A stretch of DNA of 64,000 nucleotides, taken from the NCBI GenBank assembly GCA_902785605.1, contig CACZZL010000007.1:1-64000 (forward strand), given 5' to 3'. The notes beneath the pieces are model-generated. The model ran no database searches. It was not told the DNA's origin and worked only from the letters and a program-made list of their open reading frames with translations. The first letter of the stretch is position 1. Each line of letters begins with the position of its first letter. The translations under genes were made by a program, and so were the position numbers. The stretch comes from an uncultured Bacteroidales bacterium. GTDB taxonomy: Bacteria > Bacteroidota > Bacteroidia > Bacteroidales > Paludibacteraceae. Shown here in pieces: positions 24,225 through 32,475 of this stretch.

Positions 24225-26816
24225 TTATTCTTCGTACTCCTCTTCGTCGTCGTACGCTTCTTCCATTGGCACGGACTTGAAGTAGAGGCTGACATCTCCA
24301 GGCGTTAGTGCGGTTGTCTTTTTGCCATCACGTTCTACCACCTCAACCGGAATCATACCTTCTGCTCTGCATGTAAAAGATGCCTCCTCTTCGTCACTAT
24401 ACGCTGTGATCTGGCCGGTCAAATTGTTGACGCGAGTCGTAATCTTAGCTCCGAACAGATCATATGCGGTCTCGATGGTACTGACAGTAAAAGTACCTGT
24501 TTGATTTTCGAAGTCAACATGTCCGCTTGCCTTTATCTCTACATGAATCGGTTTGTCTGATTGGTCGTAATCCGTAGAAGCGGAGAAAGAGAAGTTGTCG
24601 TTCTGGGTGTTCAGGAACAAGTGCACATCACTTAAGGCTTGTTTCTCGGCTCTTCCCACAATCATTTCGGGCCATTTGGGAAGATGCGTTTCCTTACCTG
24701 TTTTTTCATCCTTGTAGTACGAATAATAACTGGTACCACCGCCAGTGGCGACGAATTCCATTATTCGATCCTTTTTGGCATTGCCGTTGCATTCCACATA
24801 GGTATAACTATTCGTTGTGTCCACTTCGAACGGAAAAATAGCCAGAGGATCTTTGCCATCCCAGAAAGCACCTTCGCTTCTGTACACCAGCACTTGGTTC
24901 GGTCTGCCGATGGCATCGTATTCGCTCAATTTCATATATTCGTCTTCTTCCGGGAATTCGGTGCTCCATCCTTTGTCATAAACCCAATTCTCGTCAGGGA
25001 TCGTACGATACCAATCTTTGTACGGCTTGCCGTCAGTAGCCAGGCAGATGGTGTGACCGGCATACTTGACGCGACCGGAGGCGCCGAGCAGTTCACGAAT
25101 GACGATATGCACATCCGGGTCTTTTTTCTCTTTCCATAGCAGCTTGTCCAATCTGGCGTACTCGTCGTCTAGCTGGCCGTAGTTGTAGCCGTTCTCGTTC
25201 AGCCATTTGTAGAACTGATCGCGATTCGGGTAGTAATACAAGTACTCATTCACCACGAGACACAACTGCTCGGTGATGGACGTCTCTGCGCTATACACTT
25301 GTCTTTTGCCATTATCATAGAACACTAATTCGCCGTCTTTGTCCACAAGCTCGTCGTAGAACCGGTCGATCAGGTTGTTGACGACGGTCAGACGCTGCAC
25401 ATAGTCGAAATGCTTATCTTCAAAGCATGCTGCGCTTTCCAGGTTCGCGTATTTCTCAATGATACCCAGGTACTTACGCAGTTCTTTTTTGCGTTGCTCG
25501 ATCTCTTTTTTCTCGAGGTAACGCTGCTCGATCATCTCTTTGATCTGGTCGTCGGTCATGCCGTGCAAGGACTCGGGCGTAGCGACACGGATGCTGATCA
25601 CTTTCCATTCTCCCGGACTGAGCAGGTCACCACCATTCTGATCTGCAATCTCTTCGTAGCGTTTGTAGAGGTCCTGCATCTGCGTAGCGGCCCAGAACTT
25701 CTTGAAGATCTCCGTCGCGGTTGCCATCATTTTGACCTTATTGAGATACGGCACCATGTCTATCACGCCTTCTTTCCACTTCTCCAGAGCGAAGTTACCG
25801 ACGTACTTACAGGCGTAGACATAGCACTCCTCCGCGGTCGGTTCAGAGCCCAGGGTCTCGCTCAGTTTCTCTACGTTTTCCACGGAGAAATGGTCCTCCA
25901 GCACACCGATGATCTTGTTGCGCTTGCTGTCGATCTTCTTGAGCTCTGTCTTGTACACGATCTCACCTTTCTTGTTGCTGTTCATCTCGTCGATGACCTT
26001 GATTTTCTTGGTCTCTTCCTCTTTGAGTTTCTTGAGGAAATACGACATCAGCTTGGCCTCGGCCAGTTTCTTTATGTTCTCCGTAGCCACTTCGGCGCGC
26101 TGTTCGAAGGTTGCGTTCTCCATGTCGTGCGCGTTGACGATGTCTATACCGATCTTGACGATGTCCTTGTCGCCAAACACCTCGCGCATGGCGATGCCGA
26201 CCAGGTCGTTCTCGCCCATGCAGAAGTCGTCGGCGAACTTGTTGAGTTGCTCACGCCAGGTCGGTTCTATCTGTCTGTTGCTCATGTTACGTCCCCAACC
26301 GTTCACGGCCACTTCTTCGATGAATAGCTCGCGCAGTTCGTCCCTCTCCCGGCCGGCTGCGGCTATGCTGAAATGGCTAGTCTCGAACTGCACGTATCCG
26401 TCCCGAAGGGCGTAGTAATCGGGTATCTTGTACTCGGGACCGTTGTCGGTAATCAGCACACCGACCAGTTCGTTGTACTGCTCCTTTGGGAAATCGGCCG
26501 GAATAGCAAAACGTACGGTGGCAGGCTGGCCTAACTGGACATGGTTCTCGCCATTACGCGTCACATTGATCGGCCTGACAATCAGGTTATAACCCTGATT
26601 GCGCAACTCGGCAAAACGTTCGTCGGAGACAGGTGTGCACTCGACATCCTCGGCATATGCCGGGAGCGAAAGCTGGTAACCCGTGCCCTCCAAAACGATG
26701 GCCGGACGGGTGTCTTCTGATTCATGTACAATCGGTTTGCTCGACTTGGAGCAGCCGCTAATGACCATGGCGATAAGTGCCAAAATGACCGGGAAATGTT
26801 TTTGCATATTTTTCAT
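24225..26816 (-). CDS. Large lipoprotein of unknown function
   Basis: 863 residues (MKNMQKHFPVILALIAMVIS then GC, a lipobox); the Met three codons later could also be the start. An N-terminal beta-rich part (LEGTGYQLSLPAYAEDVECT; FAIPADFPKEQYNELVG, ZU5/big-like) precedes a long helical, Lys/Glu-rich middle (residues about 160-480). A C-terminal beta-rich half mentions SASTDYDQSDKPIHVEIKAS. It ends in an acidic EEAYDDEEEYEE tail. No enzyme motif was found. Probably anchored in the outer membrane. Confidence 0.6.
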   Translation of the reverse strand: MKNMQKHFPVILALIAMVISGCSKSSKPIVHESEDTRPAIVLEGTGYQLSLPAYAEDVECTPVSDERFAELRNQGYNLIVRPINVTRNGENHVQLGQPATVRFAIPADFPKEQYNELVGVLITDNGPEYKIPDYYALRDGYVQFETSHFSIAAAGRERDELRELFIEEVAVNGWGRNMSNRQIEPTWREQLNKFADDFCMGENDLVGIAMREVFGDKDIVKIGIDIVNAHDMENATFEQRAEVATENIKKLAEAKLMSYFLKKLKEEETKKIKVIDEMNSNKKGEIVYKTELKKIDSKRNKIIGVLEDHFSVENVEKLSETLGSEPTAEECYVYACKYVGNFALEKWKEGVIDMVPYLNKVKMMATATEIFKKFWAATQMQDLYKRYEEIADQNGGDLLSPGEWKVISIRVATPESLHGMTDDQIKEMIEQRYLEKKEIEQRKKELRKYLGIIEKYANLESAACFEDKHFDYVQRLTVVNNLIDRFYDELVDKDGELVFYDNGKRQVYSAETSITEQLCLVVNEYLYYYPNRDQFYKWLNENGYNYGQLDDEYARLDKLLWKEKKDPDVHIVIRELLGASGRVKYAGHTICLATDGKPYKDWYRTIPDENWVYDKGWSTEFPEEDEYMKLSEYDAIGRPNQVLVYRSEGAFWDGKDPLAIFPFEVDTTNSYTYVECNGNAKKDRIMEFVATGGGTSYYSYYKDEKTGKETHLPKWPEMIVGRAEKQALSDVHLFLNTQNDNFSFSASTDYDQSDKPIHVEIKASGHVDFENQTGTFTVSTIETAYDLFGAKITTRVNNLTGQITAYSDEEEASFTCRAEGMIPVEVVERDGKKTTALTPGDVSLYFKSVPMEEAYDDEEEYEE

Positions 26817-26854
26817 ACTATAGATAGATTAAGTGAATATTGCACGCTTTCAGC

Positions 26855-26909
26855 CTGCAAAGGTAGTACTTTTTTTTGACATGTGCAAGGTTCGCCAAAC
26901 TTTTTTTTG
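26855..26909 (-). promoter_or_regulatory. Promoter module, copy 2
   Basis: TTG (26888-26886), 20 nt, TACCTTTG (26865-26858), near-identical to 21914-21968 including 21 nt upstream of the -33 box. Confidence 0.8.
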
Positions 26910-27145
26910 AATTGTGCAACAATAAAAGGACCTTTTTTTTGGAGCAGGCAAGAAAAATCGCCAAAGAGCGAAGAAAACACCGCAGGTACACCCCCTAAAA
27001 GTCATATAAAGGCGAATGGGCTAATGGTTAATGGCGAGGGAAACCACCGGAGGTAGAAGTCCAAATAAGCTAAGCTTCAAATCTGCCTAAGTCCGAGCCT
27101 CAAGACAAGGCAAAAGAGAAAAGAAGAAAAAAAATTATTAAAATC
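26910..27145. other. Gene-free divergent intergenic region
   Basis: No ORF, no matching promoter pair and no recognised RNA. It contains a weak TCGC-CAAAGA-GCGA hairpin (about 26957-26970), a short heptamer tract at 27011-27032, and GCCT/AGGC inverted bases near 27094-27108. Confidence 0.5.
27011..27032. repeat. Heptamer tract, GGCGAAT/GGTTAAT
   Basis: GGCGAAT, one extra G, GGCTAAT, GGTTAAT, followed by GGCGAGG. Confidence 0.55.
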
Positions 27146-27176
27146 TTGCGTATGTCATTTTTTTGTTGTACCTTTG
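27146..27176 (+). promoter_or_regulatory. Promoter of the DUF349-ftsE-sufE-aroK operon
   Basis: TTG 27146-27148, 20 nt, TACCTTTG 27169-27176; ATG 26 nt further. Confidence 0.85.
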
Positions 27177-27201
27177 TAGCCGATTTTGTATTTAAATACG
27201 T

Positions 27202-28689
27202 ATGGCAAACACAAGAAAAGAGATTATCGACGAGCTCAAAGCGTTGCTCGAGCAGGATGTAACGGCTATCAAAGACCAAGTAGATCACCTCAAGACCCAG
27301 TTCTACACGGTGAACGAAGAGAATGCAGAGCCGGTGGAGAGTGAAGAACCGGAAGAAGCTCCGGCAACCGATCCGATAGAGGAGCAGTTCAAAGAACTGC
27401 TTGCGCAGTACAAGGCTAAACGTGCGGAGGTGGCAGCTGCTCAAGCCAAAGAGCAGGCAGAGAACCTGGCACGCAAGCAGGCGATCTTGGACGAGATGCA
27501 CAAGTTGGCGGAGGGTGCTGATGCAGATGGTGTGATGGCTAATCTGCAGCGTATGCGCGAGTTGCAGGCAACGTGGAAAACGATTGGTCCGGTGCCCGCT
27601 ACTCACACGCAGGAGATACGCAAAGCGTATCAGCAGTACCAGGAGCAGTTCTACGACCTCGTCAAGATCAATATTGAACTTCGTGACTTGGATTTCAAGA
27701 AGAACCTGGAGCTCAAGACGCTGCTGTGTGAAGCGGCAGAGCGTCTGCAGAGCAACGAGAACATCGTTGAAGCATCGCGTGCGCTGCAGCAGTTGCACGA
27801 CGAGTGGGCGGAGATAGGACCGGTGGCACGTGAACTGCGTGAGGACCTGTGGAACCGTTTCAAAACGGCTTCGACCATCATCAACAAGAAGCATCAGGCG
27901 TACTTCGATGAACTGCACGCCAAAGAGCAGGCTAATCTGGATGCCAAACGTGCGATCATCGACCAGCTCAAGGCCGTCAACGAGCCTATCGTCAACGGCG
28001 AGCCGTGGAATGCCAAGAAATGGGACGAGGCCACTGCCAAAGTGCAACAACTGCAGAACGATTGGCGCAAGATCGGTTTTGCTCCCAAGAAATACAACCA
28101 ATCCATCTACGACGAGTACCGCGCCGAGTGTGATCGTTTCTTCCACGCCAAGACCGAGTTCTTCAAAGAGATACGTGACGCTTTCACCCAGAACCTCAAG
28201 CATAAACGTTCGCTGCTCGACCAAGCCAAAGTGCTGGTAGAGGAACAGAAAGCGAAAGTGGAGAACGGTGAGATGACACGCGAACTGTGGGACGAGACAA
28301 CGCAGAAGATGCAGGCACTCCAAGCCGAGTGGAAAACCGTCGGCATGGTGGCACGTAAGTACTCCGATGACCTGTGGAAACAGTTCTCCGAGACCTGCGA
28401 CGCGTTCTTCAACGCCAAACGTGAGGCGATGAAAGACGAGCGCATCAAAGCAAGAGGTGAGCGCGCAGCCAAGGCTGCCAGAGCCGCTGCTCATCAGGGT
28501 GCAGAGGGCCTGAGACGTATGCGCGAACGGCTGCAGCAGGAGATCAAAACGGCGGAGAACAACATCCTCTTCTTCACCGGAAAGTCCAAGAACGCCAATA
28601 AACTGGTGGACGACATGCAGCGTAAGATTGATGAACTCAAGAAACAGCTTGCGGACATCAACGACAAAATCAACCAAGAGGAAGACTAA
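27202..28689 (+). CDS. DUF349 repeat protein
   Basis: 495 residues, almost all helical. Four DUF349 repeats, each with a W-x-x-(I/V)-G core: WKTIGPV, WAEIGPV, WRKIGFA and WKTVGMV. A charged N-terminal extension and a C-terminal coiled coil (NKLVDDMQRKIDELKKQLAD) flank them. Cytoplasmic, function unknown, widespread in Bacteroidetes. The stop overlaps the ftsE start (TAATG), so the two are coupled. Confidence 0.9.
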   Translation: MANTRKEIIDELKALLEQDVTAIKDQVDHLKTQFYTVNEENAEPVESEEPEEAPATDPIEEQFKELLAQYKAKRAEVAAAQAKEQAENLARKQAILDEMHKLAEGADADGVMANLQRMRELQATWKTIGPVPATHTQEIRKAYQQYQEQFYDLVKINIELRDLDFKKNLELKTLLCEAAERLQSNENIVEASRALQQLHDEWAEIGPVARELREDLWNRFKTASTIINKKHQAYFDELHAKEQANLDAKRAIIDQLKAVNEPIVNGEPWNAKKWDEATAKVQQLQNDWRKIGFAPKKYNQSIYDEYRAECDRFFHAKTEFFKEIRDAFTQNLKHKRSLLDQAKVLVEEQKAKVENGEMTRELWDETTQKMQALQAEWKTVGMVARKYSDDLWKQFSETCDAFFNAKREAMKDERIKARGERAAKAARAAAHQGAEGLRRMRERLQQEIKTAENNILFFTGKSKNANKLVDDMQRKIDELKKQLADINDKINQEED

Positions 28690-29360
28690 TGGCACAACTG
28701 ATTGAATATAAGAATGTAGCGGTTCATCAAGCCGACCAGATCGTGTTGCACGATGTCAATCTGACGGTCAGTTCCGGTGAGATGATCTACATGCTCGGCA
28801 AAGTAGGAAGCGGTAAGTCGTCTCTGATGAAAACGTTCTACGGTGCGCTGCCGATCGCAGAAGGTGAAGCGCGCGTGCTGGATTTCGACATGACCTCTAT
28901 CCGCCGCCGCAAACTGCCGTACCTGCGCCGTAGGCTGGGTATCATATTCCAGGACTACAAACTGCTCACCGACCGTTCGGTGGAGGACAATCTGCTGTTC
29001 GTGCTCCGCGCTACGGGCTGGAAAGACCGCAAACTGATGCGGGAACATGTGCGCGAAGTGCTGGAGCAGGTAGGCATGGAGACCAAGGCGTATAAGAAAC
29101 CGTACGAACTGTCGGGTGGGGAGCAGCAGCGTGTCGTGATTGCGCGCGCTTTGCTCAATTCGCCGGAGATCATTCTGGCAGACGAACCCACCGGTAACCT
29201 CGACGCCGAGACCGGACAAGAGATCATCGAACTGCTGTATTCAATCAGCCAAGCCGGTATTACCGTGCTCATCTCAACGCACAACCGCCTCTGGCCGGAA
29301 TTATACCCCGGCAAGAAATGGGTGTTCGCAGACGGAGCTATCAAAGAAGGAGATGCGTAA
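28689..29360 (+). CDS. ftsE: FtsE-like ABC ATPase
   Basis: 223 residues. Walker A GKVGSGKSS (37-45), Q-loop FQDYK, signature LSGGEQQR, Walker B IILADEPTGNLD, H-switch STHN. Length and sequence fit FtsE, which works with FtsX at the division septum to activate cell-wall hydrolases. No ftsX gene is adjacent, so the partner must be elsewhere. LolD-type ATPases are the main alternative. Confidence 0.82.
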   Translation: MAQLIEYKNVAVHQADQIVLHDVNLTVSSGEMIYMLGKVGSGKSSLMKTFYGALPIAEGEARVLDFDMTSIRRRKLPYLRRRLGIIFQDYKLLTDRSVEDNLLFVLRATGWKDRKLMREHVREVLEQVGMETKAYKKPYELSGGEQQRVVIARALLNSPEIILADEPTGNLDAETGQEIIELLYSISQAGITVLISTHNRLWPELYPGKKWVFADGAIKEGDA

Positions 29361-29801
29361 ATGACCATCAACGAGATACAAGATGAGATCATAGAGGAGT
29401 TTGAGGCGTTTGACGATTGGATGGAGCGTTACCAACTGATCGTCGAGTACGCCAACGAACTCAAGAAACACCCGATGCCCGAAGCCGATAAGAATGACCG
29501 CAACAAGATAGACGGATGTCAATCGACCGTGTGGTTCACGGCGAAGATGGAGGGAGATAAGCTGGTGTACAACGGCGATTCGGACGCGCTGCTGGTCAAG
29601 GGAATCGTGGCACTGCTGCTGCACGTGCTCAGCGGACACACCCCGCAAGAGATCGTCAAAGCCGACCTCTATTTCATTGACCGTATCGGATTACGTGAGC
29701 ACCTCAGTCCCACGCGTAGCAACGGTGTGGCAGCGATGCTCAAACAGATGAAACTATATGCAATTTCCAATCTATTTAGTAGGATACATGGGGGCAGGTA
29801 A
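29361..29801 (+). CDS. sufE: SufE-family sulfur acceptor
   Basis: 146 residues. The Cys in DGCQSTVWF (C53) is the persulfide-accepting residue of SufE, which takes sulfur from a cysteine desulfurase for Fe-S assembly. Core motif YANELKKHPMPEADKNDRNK fits the family. Its start abuts the ftsE stop. The C-terminus overlaps aroK by 44 nt. Confidence 0.9.
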   Translation: MTINEIQDEIIEEFEAFDDWMERYQLIVEYANELKKHPMPEADKNDRNKIDGCQSTVWFTAKMEGDKLVYNGDSDALLVKGIVALLLHVLSGHTPQEIVKADLYFIDRIGLREHLSPTRSNGVAAMLKQMKLYAISNLFSRIHGGR

Positions 29802-30297
29802 GACGACTGCCGGACGTTTGTTGGCCGACAAACTCGGCTGGCACTTCGTCGATCTGGACGAAGCGTTTGCTCATATCCACGGATACACCACGGCGGAGTA
29901 TATCCGGCAGTTCGGAATAGAGGATTTTCGCATCAAGGAGAAATATGTGCTGGAGGACCTGGCAGACCAGGTTCCGTATGAGAACGTGATCTATGCCACG
30001 GGTGGCGGATACCCGTGCTATGAAGATAACATGGAGTGTCTGCGTGAGTTAGGCACCAGTATTTATATCCGCTGGAAACCGGAGCACCTGGCCAAACGGC
30101 TCAGTCTGACCGACCTCAGCGAGCGTCCTGTTCTGCAGGGCCGAACGGAAGAAGAACTGCTGGCGTTCATTGCGCCGCAACTCGAGGCACGCGAACCGTT
30201 CTACGCGAAAGCGAACCATGTGCTCGATGTCGATCTATGCGACGAACAATCCGACGAGCGCATCGCCGAAGAACTCTATCAATTCATCAAAGGGTAA
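29758..30297 (+). CDS. aroK: Shikimate kinase
   Basis: 179 residues. P-loop GYMGAGKTT (9-17), shikimate-binding DLDE (about 33-36) and the glycine motif TGGGYP. Phosphorylates shikimate in the path to chorismate and aromatic amino acids, including the tyrosine that the ammonia-lyase at 59424 would use. It overlaps sufE by 44 nt, a long overlap for this genome. Last gene of the operon. Confidence 0.93.
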   Translation: MQFPIYLVGYMGAGKTTAGRLLADKLGWHFVDLDEAFAHIHGYTTAEYIRQFGIEDFRIKEKYVLEDLADQVPYENVIYATGGGYPCYEDNMECLRELGTSIYIRWKPEHLAKRLSLTDLSERPVLQGRTEEELLAFIAPQLEAREPFYAKANHVLDVDLCDEQSDERIAEELYQFIKG

Positions 30298-30300
30298 ACG

Positions 30301-30328
30301 TTAGCCTTTAGCCTTTCACCATTCGCCT
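30301..30328. repeat. Heptamer tract, TTAGCCT/TTCGCCT, 4 units
   Basis: TTAGCCT, TTAGCCT, TTCACCA, TTCGCCT fills almost the whole 31-nt gap between the convergent stops of aroK and the 30329 gene. Confidence 0.8.
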
Positions 30329-30715
30329 TTAATACTCCCAATTGTCATTGTCTGTCCAGACAACGACTCCTGTTTTGGGGTCGATGGTGGCTAAGGGAAA
30401 AATAGAAACAAAGGGTGGGGTAAGTGTGCGTACTTCTTTCCACTCCTTATTAAACACGCGCGCGCAGGAAGAACACTGCGGCGCACAAGCCGTCATCACG
30501 ACGACAATCGAATCGCCTTTGAACACCTCCAGCGTCACGCTGTCCGGAAGAATGATACGCGTGTAACCGTTCTCCTCAATCTGCACGTCTGCTTCCCCCT
30601 TCAATTGGTAGGTGTTGTAGATGACGCGCTTGGCGACATCATCGTACGCCCATGCGCTGATTCCGGCGCACAGGAGTGCAAGAAGCAACAGGCTACGAAC
30701 TGCGTATCTTTTCAT
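30329..30715 (-). CDS. Short DUF3256-like secreted protein
   Basis: 128 residues with a signal peptide (LLLLALLCAGISAWA). The middle, VVVMTACAPQCSSCARVF, resembles the conserved Cys-Ala-Pro segment of the Bacteroidales DUF3256 family, followed by the family's WKEV. That family is usually near 200 residues, so this member seems to lack part of the N-terminal domain. Last gene of the porU/porV/ispF operon. Confidence 0.6.
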   Translation of the reverse strand: MKRYAVRSLLLLALLCAGISAWAYDDVAKRVIYNTYQLKGEADVQIEENGYTRIILPDSVTLEVFKGDSIVVVMTACAPQCSSCARVFNKEWKEVRTLTPPFVSIFPLATIDPKTGVVVWTDNDNWEY

Positions 30716-30728
30716 TTCCGTTTGGTTT

Positions 30729-31199
30729 TCAATTAATTAACGCAACTGCATAAGCAGCGATTCCTTCTTCACGTCCCACAAAACCCAGATGCTCTGTGGT
30801 CGTGGCTTTGAGGCTCACTTGGTTTGGCTCCACGCCCATCACTTGCGCCAAGCATGCCTGCATCTGATCAATATGCGGGTTCAGTTTCGGGGCCTGCGCA
30901 CAGATAGTGATGTCGCAGTTACCGAGTTCATACCCGGCTTCACGCAGCATTGCCATCACACGGCGAAGCAGGATCTTGGAGTCGATACCCTCGTACTCAT
31001 TGCCTTTCGTGTCCGGGAAATGGTAGCCGATATCGCGCATAGCAGCCGCACCGAGCAGGGCGTCGCACAACGCATGAATCACTACGTCGGCATCCGAGTG
31101 TCCGAGCAGTCCGCGATCACAGGGTACCTCAATTCCCCCTAACCACAATTTGCGGTCAGGGGCGAACTGATGTACATCATATCCAAAGCCTATGCGCAT
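30729..31199 (-). CDS. ispF: 2-C-methyl-D-erythritol 2,4-cyclodiphosphate synthase
   Basis: 156 residues from ATG 31199 (MRIGFGYDVHQF). Metal ligands D8, H10 and H42 (LLGHSDADVVIHAL) and the ATTTEHLGF signature are present. Fifth enzyme of the MEP route to isoprenoids. It lies 7 nt after porV; 40 extra upstream in-frame codons belong to the porV frame and are not used. Confidence 0.95.
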   Translation of the reverse strand: MRIGFGYDVHQFAPDRKLWLGGIEVPCDRGLLGHSDADVVIHALCDALLGAAAMRDIGYHFPDTKGNEYEGIDSKILLRRVMAMLREAGYELGNCDITICAQAPKLNPHIDQMQACLAQVMGVEPNQVSLKATTTEHLGFVGREEGIAAYAVALIN

Positions 31200-31206
31200 G
31201 GAATTA

Positions 31207-32388
31207 TTATTTTTTGTTGTTAACCAGATCCTGGATACCTGCGAGGTCGAAGCCCAGCGTGAAACGCATGGTCTGATCGAGCGGGTTAGATGCTGCGAGA
31301 CCCACACAGTACGCAACATCCAAGCTTACGATAGACAGGTGGAAACCGGCACCGAAGGTGAGGTAGTTACGGTTACCCTTGTAGTAGTTCTCGTAGCTGT
31401 AACCGGCGCGAGCGAAGAACTGCTTGTTGTAGCTGTACTCAAGACCTGCACCCCAGCGAACCTCGTTGAACTCCTCTTTGATACCGCCCGGGGCATCACC
31501 GAAGGATTGGAACCAACCCTTAGCCGGGTTGAGTGCCGAGTATTCGTCCTGCGTGTACTTGCCGGTCGTCTGGTCCGGAGCGAACTTAGACATACGGCTC
31601 GGAACCAACAGTTTGTTGGCCTCCAGGTTGAAAGTCAGGAAGTTGTACTTGTCGCACGGCAGCTCGTAGCTGGCACCGATGTTCATGCTGGCCGGAATGA
31701 AGTTGCTCGTCACTTGGTCGTAGGTCATCTTACCACCGAGGTTCTTCAGGCTGAAACCTAACGCAAAATGGCTCTCGCCCATCGGCAGATCAATCGGCTG
31801 ACGATAGTACAGCGCAATGTCAGCAGCCATCGTCCATGCGGCATGCATCTCCGTACCACCGGTAGCGCTGCTGTTCACACCGTTGTTCAGGTCCGAATAG
31901 AGGAAACGAACGGCAACAGACATCGACACGTACTCGTGTAACTTACGGAAATAGCTCACATCCAGCGCCCATTCGTTCGGACGTACGTTCTGGATCGTGT
32001 TACCTTGGCCATCGGTCAGCGCTACATCACCCATCGAGAAGTAAGTGAAGCTGGCACCGATACCGCCACCCAGGTCGCCGAAGTTATAGAAACCGGCGAG
32101 GTAAGCCAGATCAATGTCGCTGACCAACTTACGCAACCACGGCGTGTAGTTGGCTGTGATACCGCCCTTGGAGTACATATACGCGTACTTAGCCGGGTTC
32201 CAGTACTGCGAGTTAAAATCTGCTTCCGTTGCCACACCGATATCACCCATACCGGCAGCACGTGCGTCCGGCGCAATCGAGAGCGACGGCATGGAAGTAA
32301 TCAGCGGGTTCATCGTGTCATCTACCGTCTGTGCACTCATCGTAGCAGCACACAGCACAGCTGTGAGAGAAATAAGAATTTTTTTCAT
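31207..32388 (-). CDS. porV: Type IX secretion outer-membrane protein PorV (LptO)
   Basis: 393 residues, with a signal peptide (LISLTAVLCAATMSA) and a FadL-like barrel. The N-terminal PSLSIAPDARAAGMGDIGVA motif is typical of PorV. PorV carries T9SS cargo to the attachment complex with PorU. It lies downstream of porU as in many Bacteroidetes; the 87-nt gap holds a six-unit heptamer tract. Confidence 0.93.
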   Translation of the reverse strand: MKKILISLTAVLCAATMSAQTVDDTMNPLITSMPSLSIAPDARAAGMGDIGVATEADFNSQYWNPAKYAYMYSKGGITANYTPWLRKLVSDIDLAYLAGFYNFGDLGGGIGASFTYFSMGDVALTDGQGNTIQNVRPNEWALDVSYFRKLHEYVSMSVAVRFLYSDLNNGVNSSATGGTEMHAAWTMAADIALYYRQPIDLPMGESHFALGFSLKNLGGKMTYDQVTSNFIPASMNIGASYELPCDKYNFLTFNLEANKLLVPSRMSKFAPDQTTGKYTQDEYSALNPAKGWFQSFGDAPGGIKEEFNEVRWGAGLEYSYNKQFFARAGYSYENYYKGNRNYLTFGAGFHLSIVSLDVAYCVGLAASNPLDQTMRFTLGFDLAGIQDLVNNKK

Positions 32389-32414
32389 TTGATATTTTGT
32401 TGTTTTTTATTTGA

Positions 32415-32456
32415 TTTTCAACTTTCAACTTTAATCTTTCAACTTTCAACTTTACT
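32415..32456. repeat. Heptamer tract, CTTTCAA, 6 units
   Basis: TTTTCAA, CTTTCAA, CTTTAAT, CTTTCAA, CTTTCAA, CTTTACT between porU and porV. Same family (complement) as 50230-50257. Confidence 0.85.
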
Positions 32457-32475
32457 CAGCGATATGTTTCATAGG

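Noticed and set aside
26910-27145. Structured RNA such as RNase P or 6S RNA between divergent genes
   Set aside because: A few fragments (ACCGCAGGT, GGCGAATGGG) recall RNase P RNA, but there is no promoter, no closing stem and no conserved core order.
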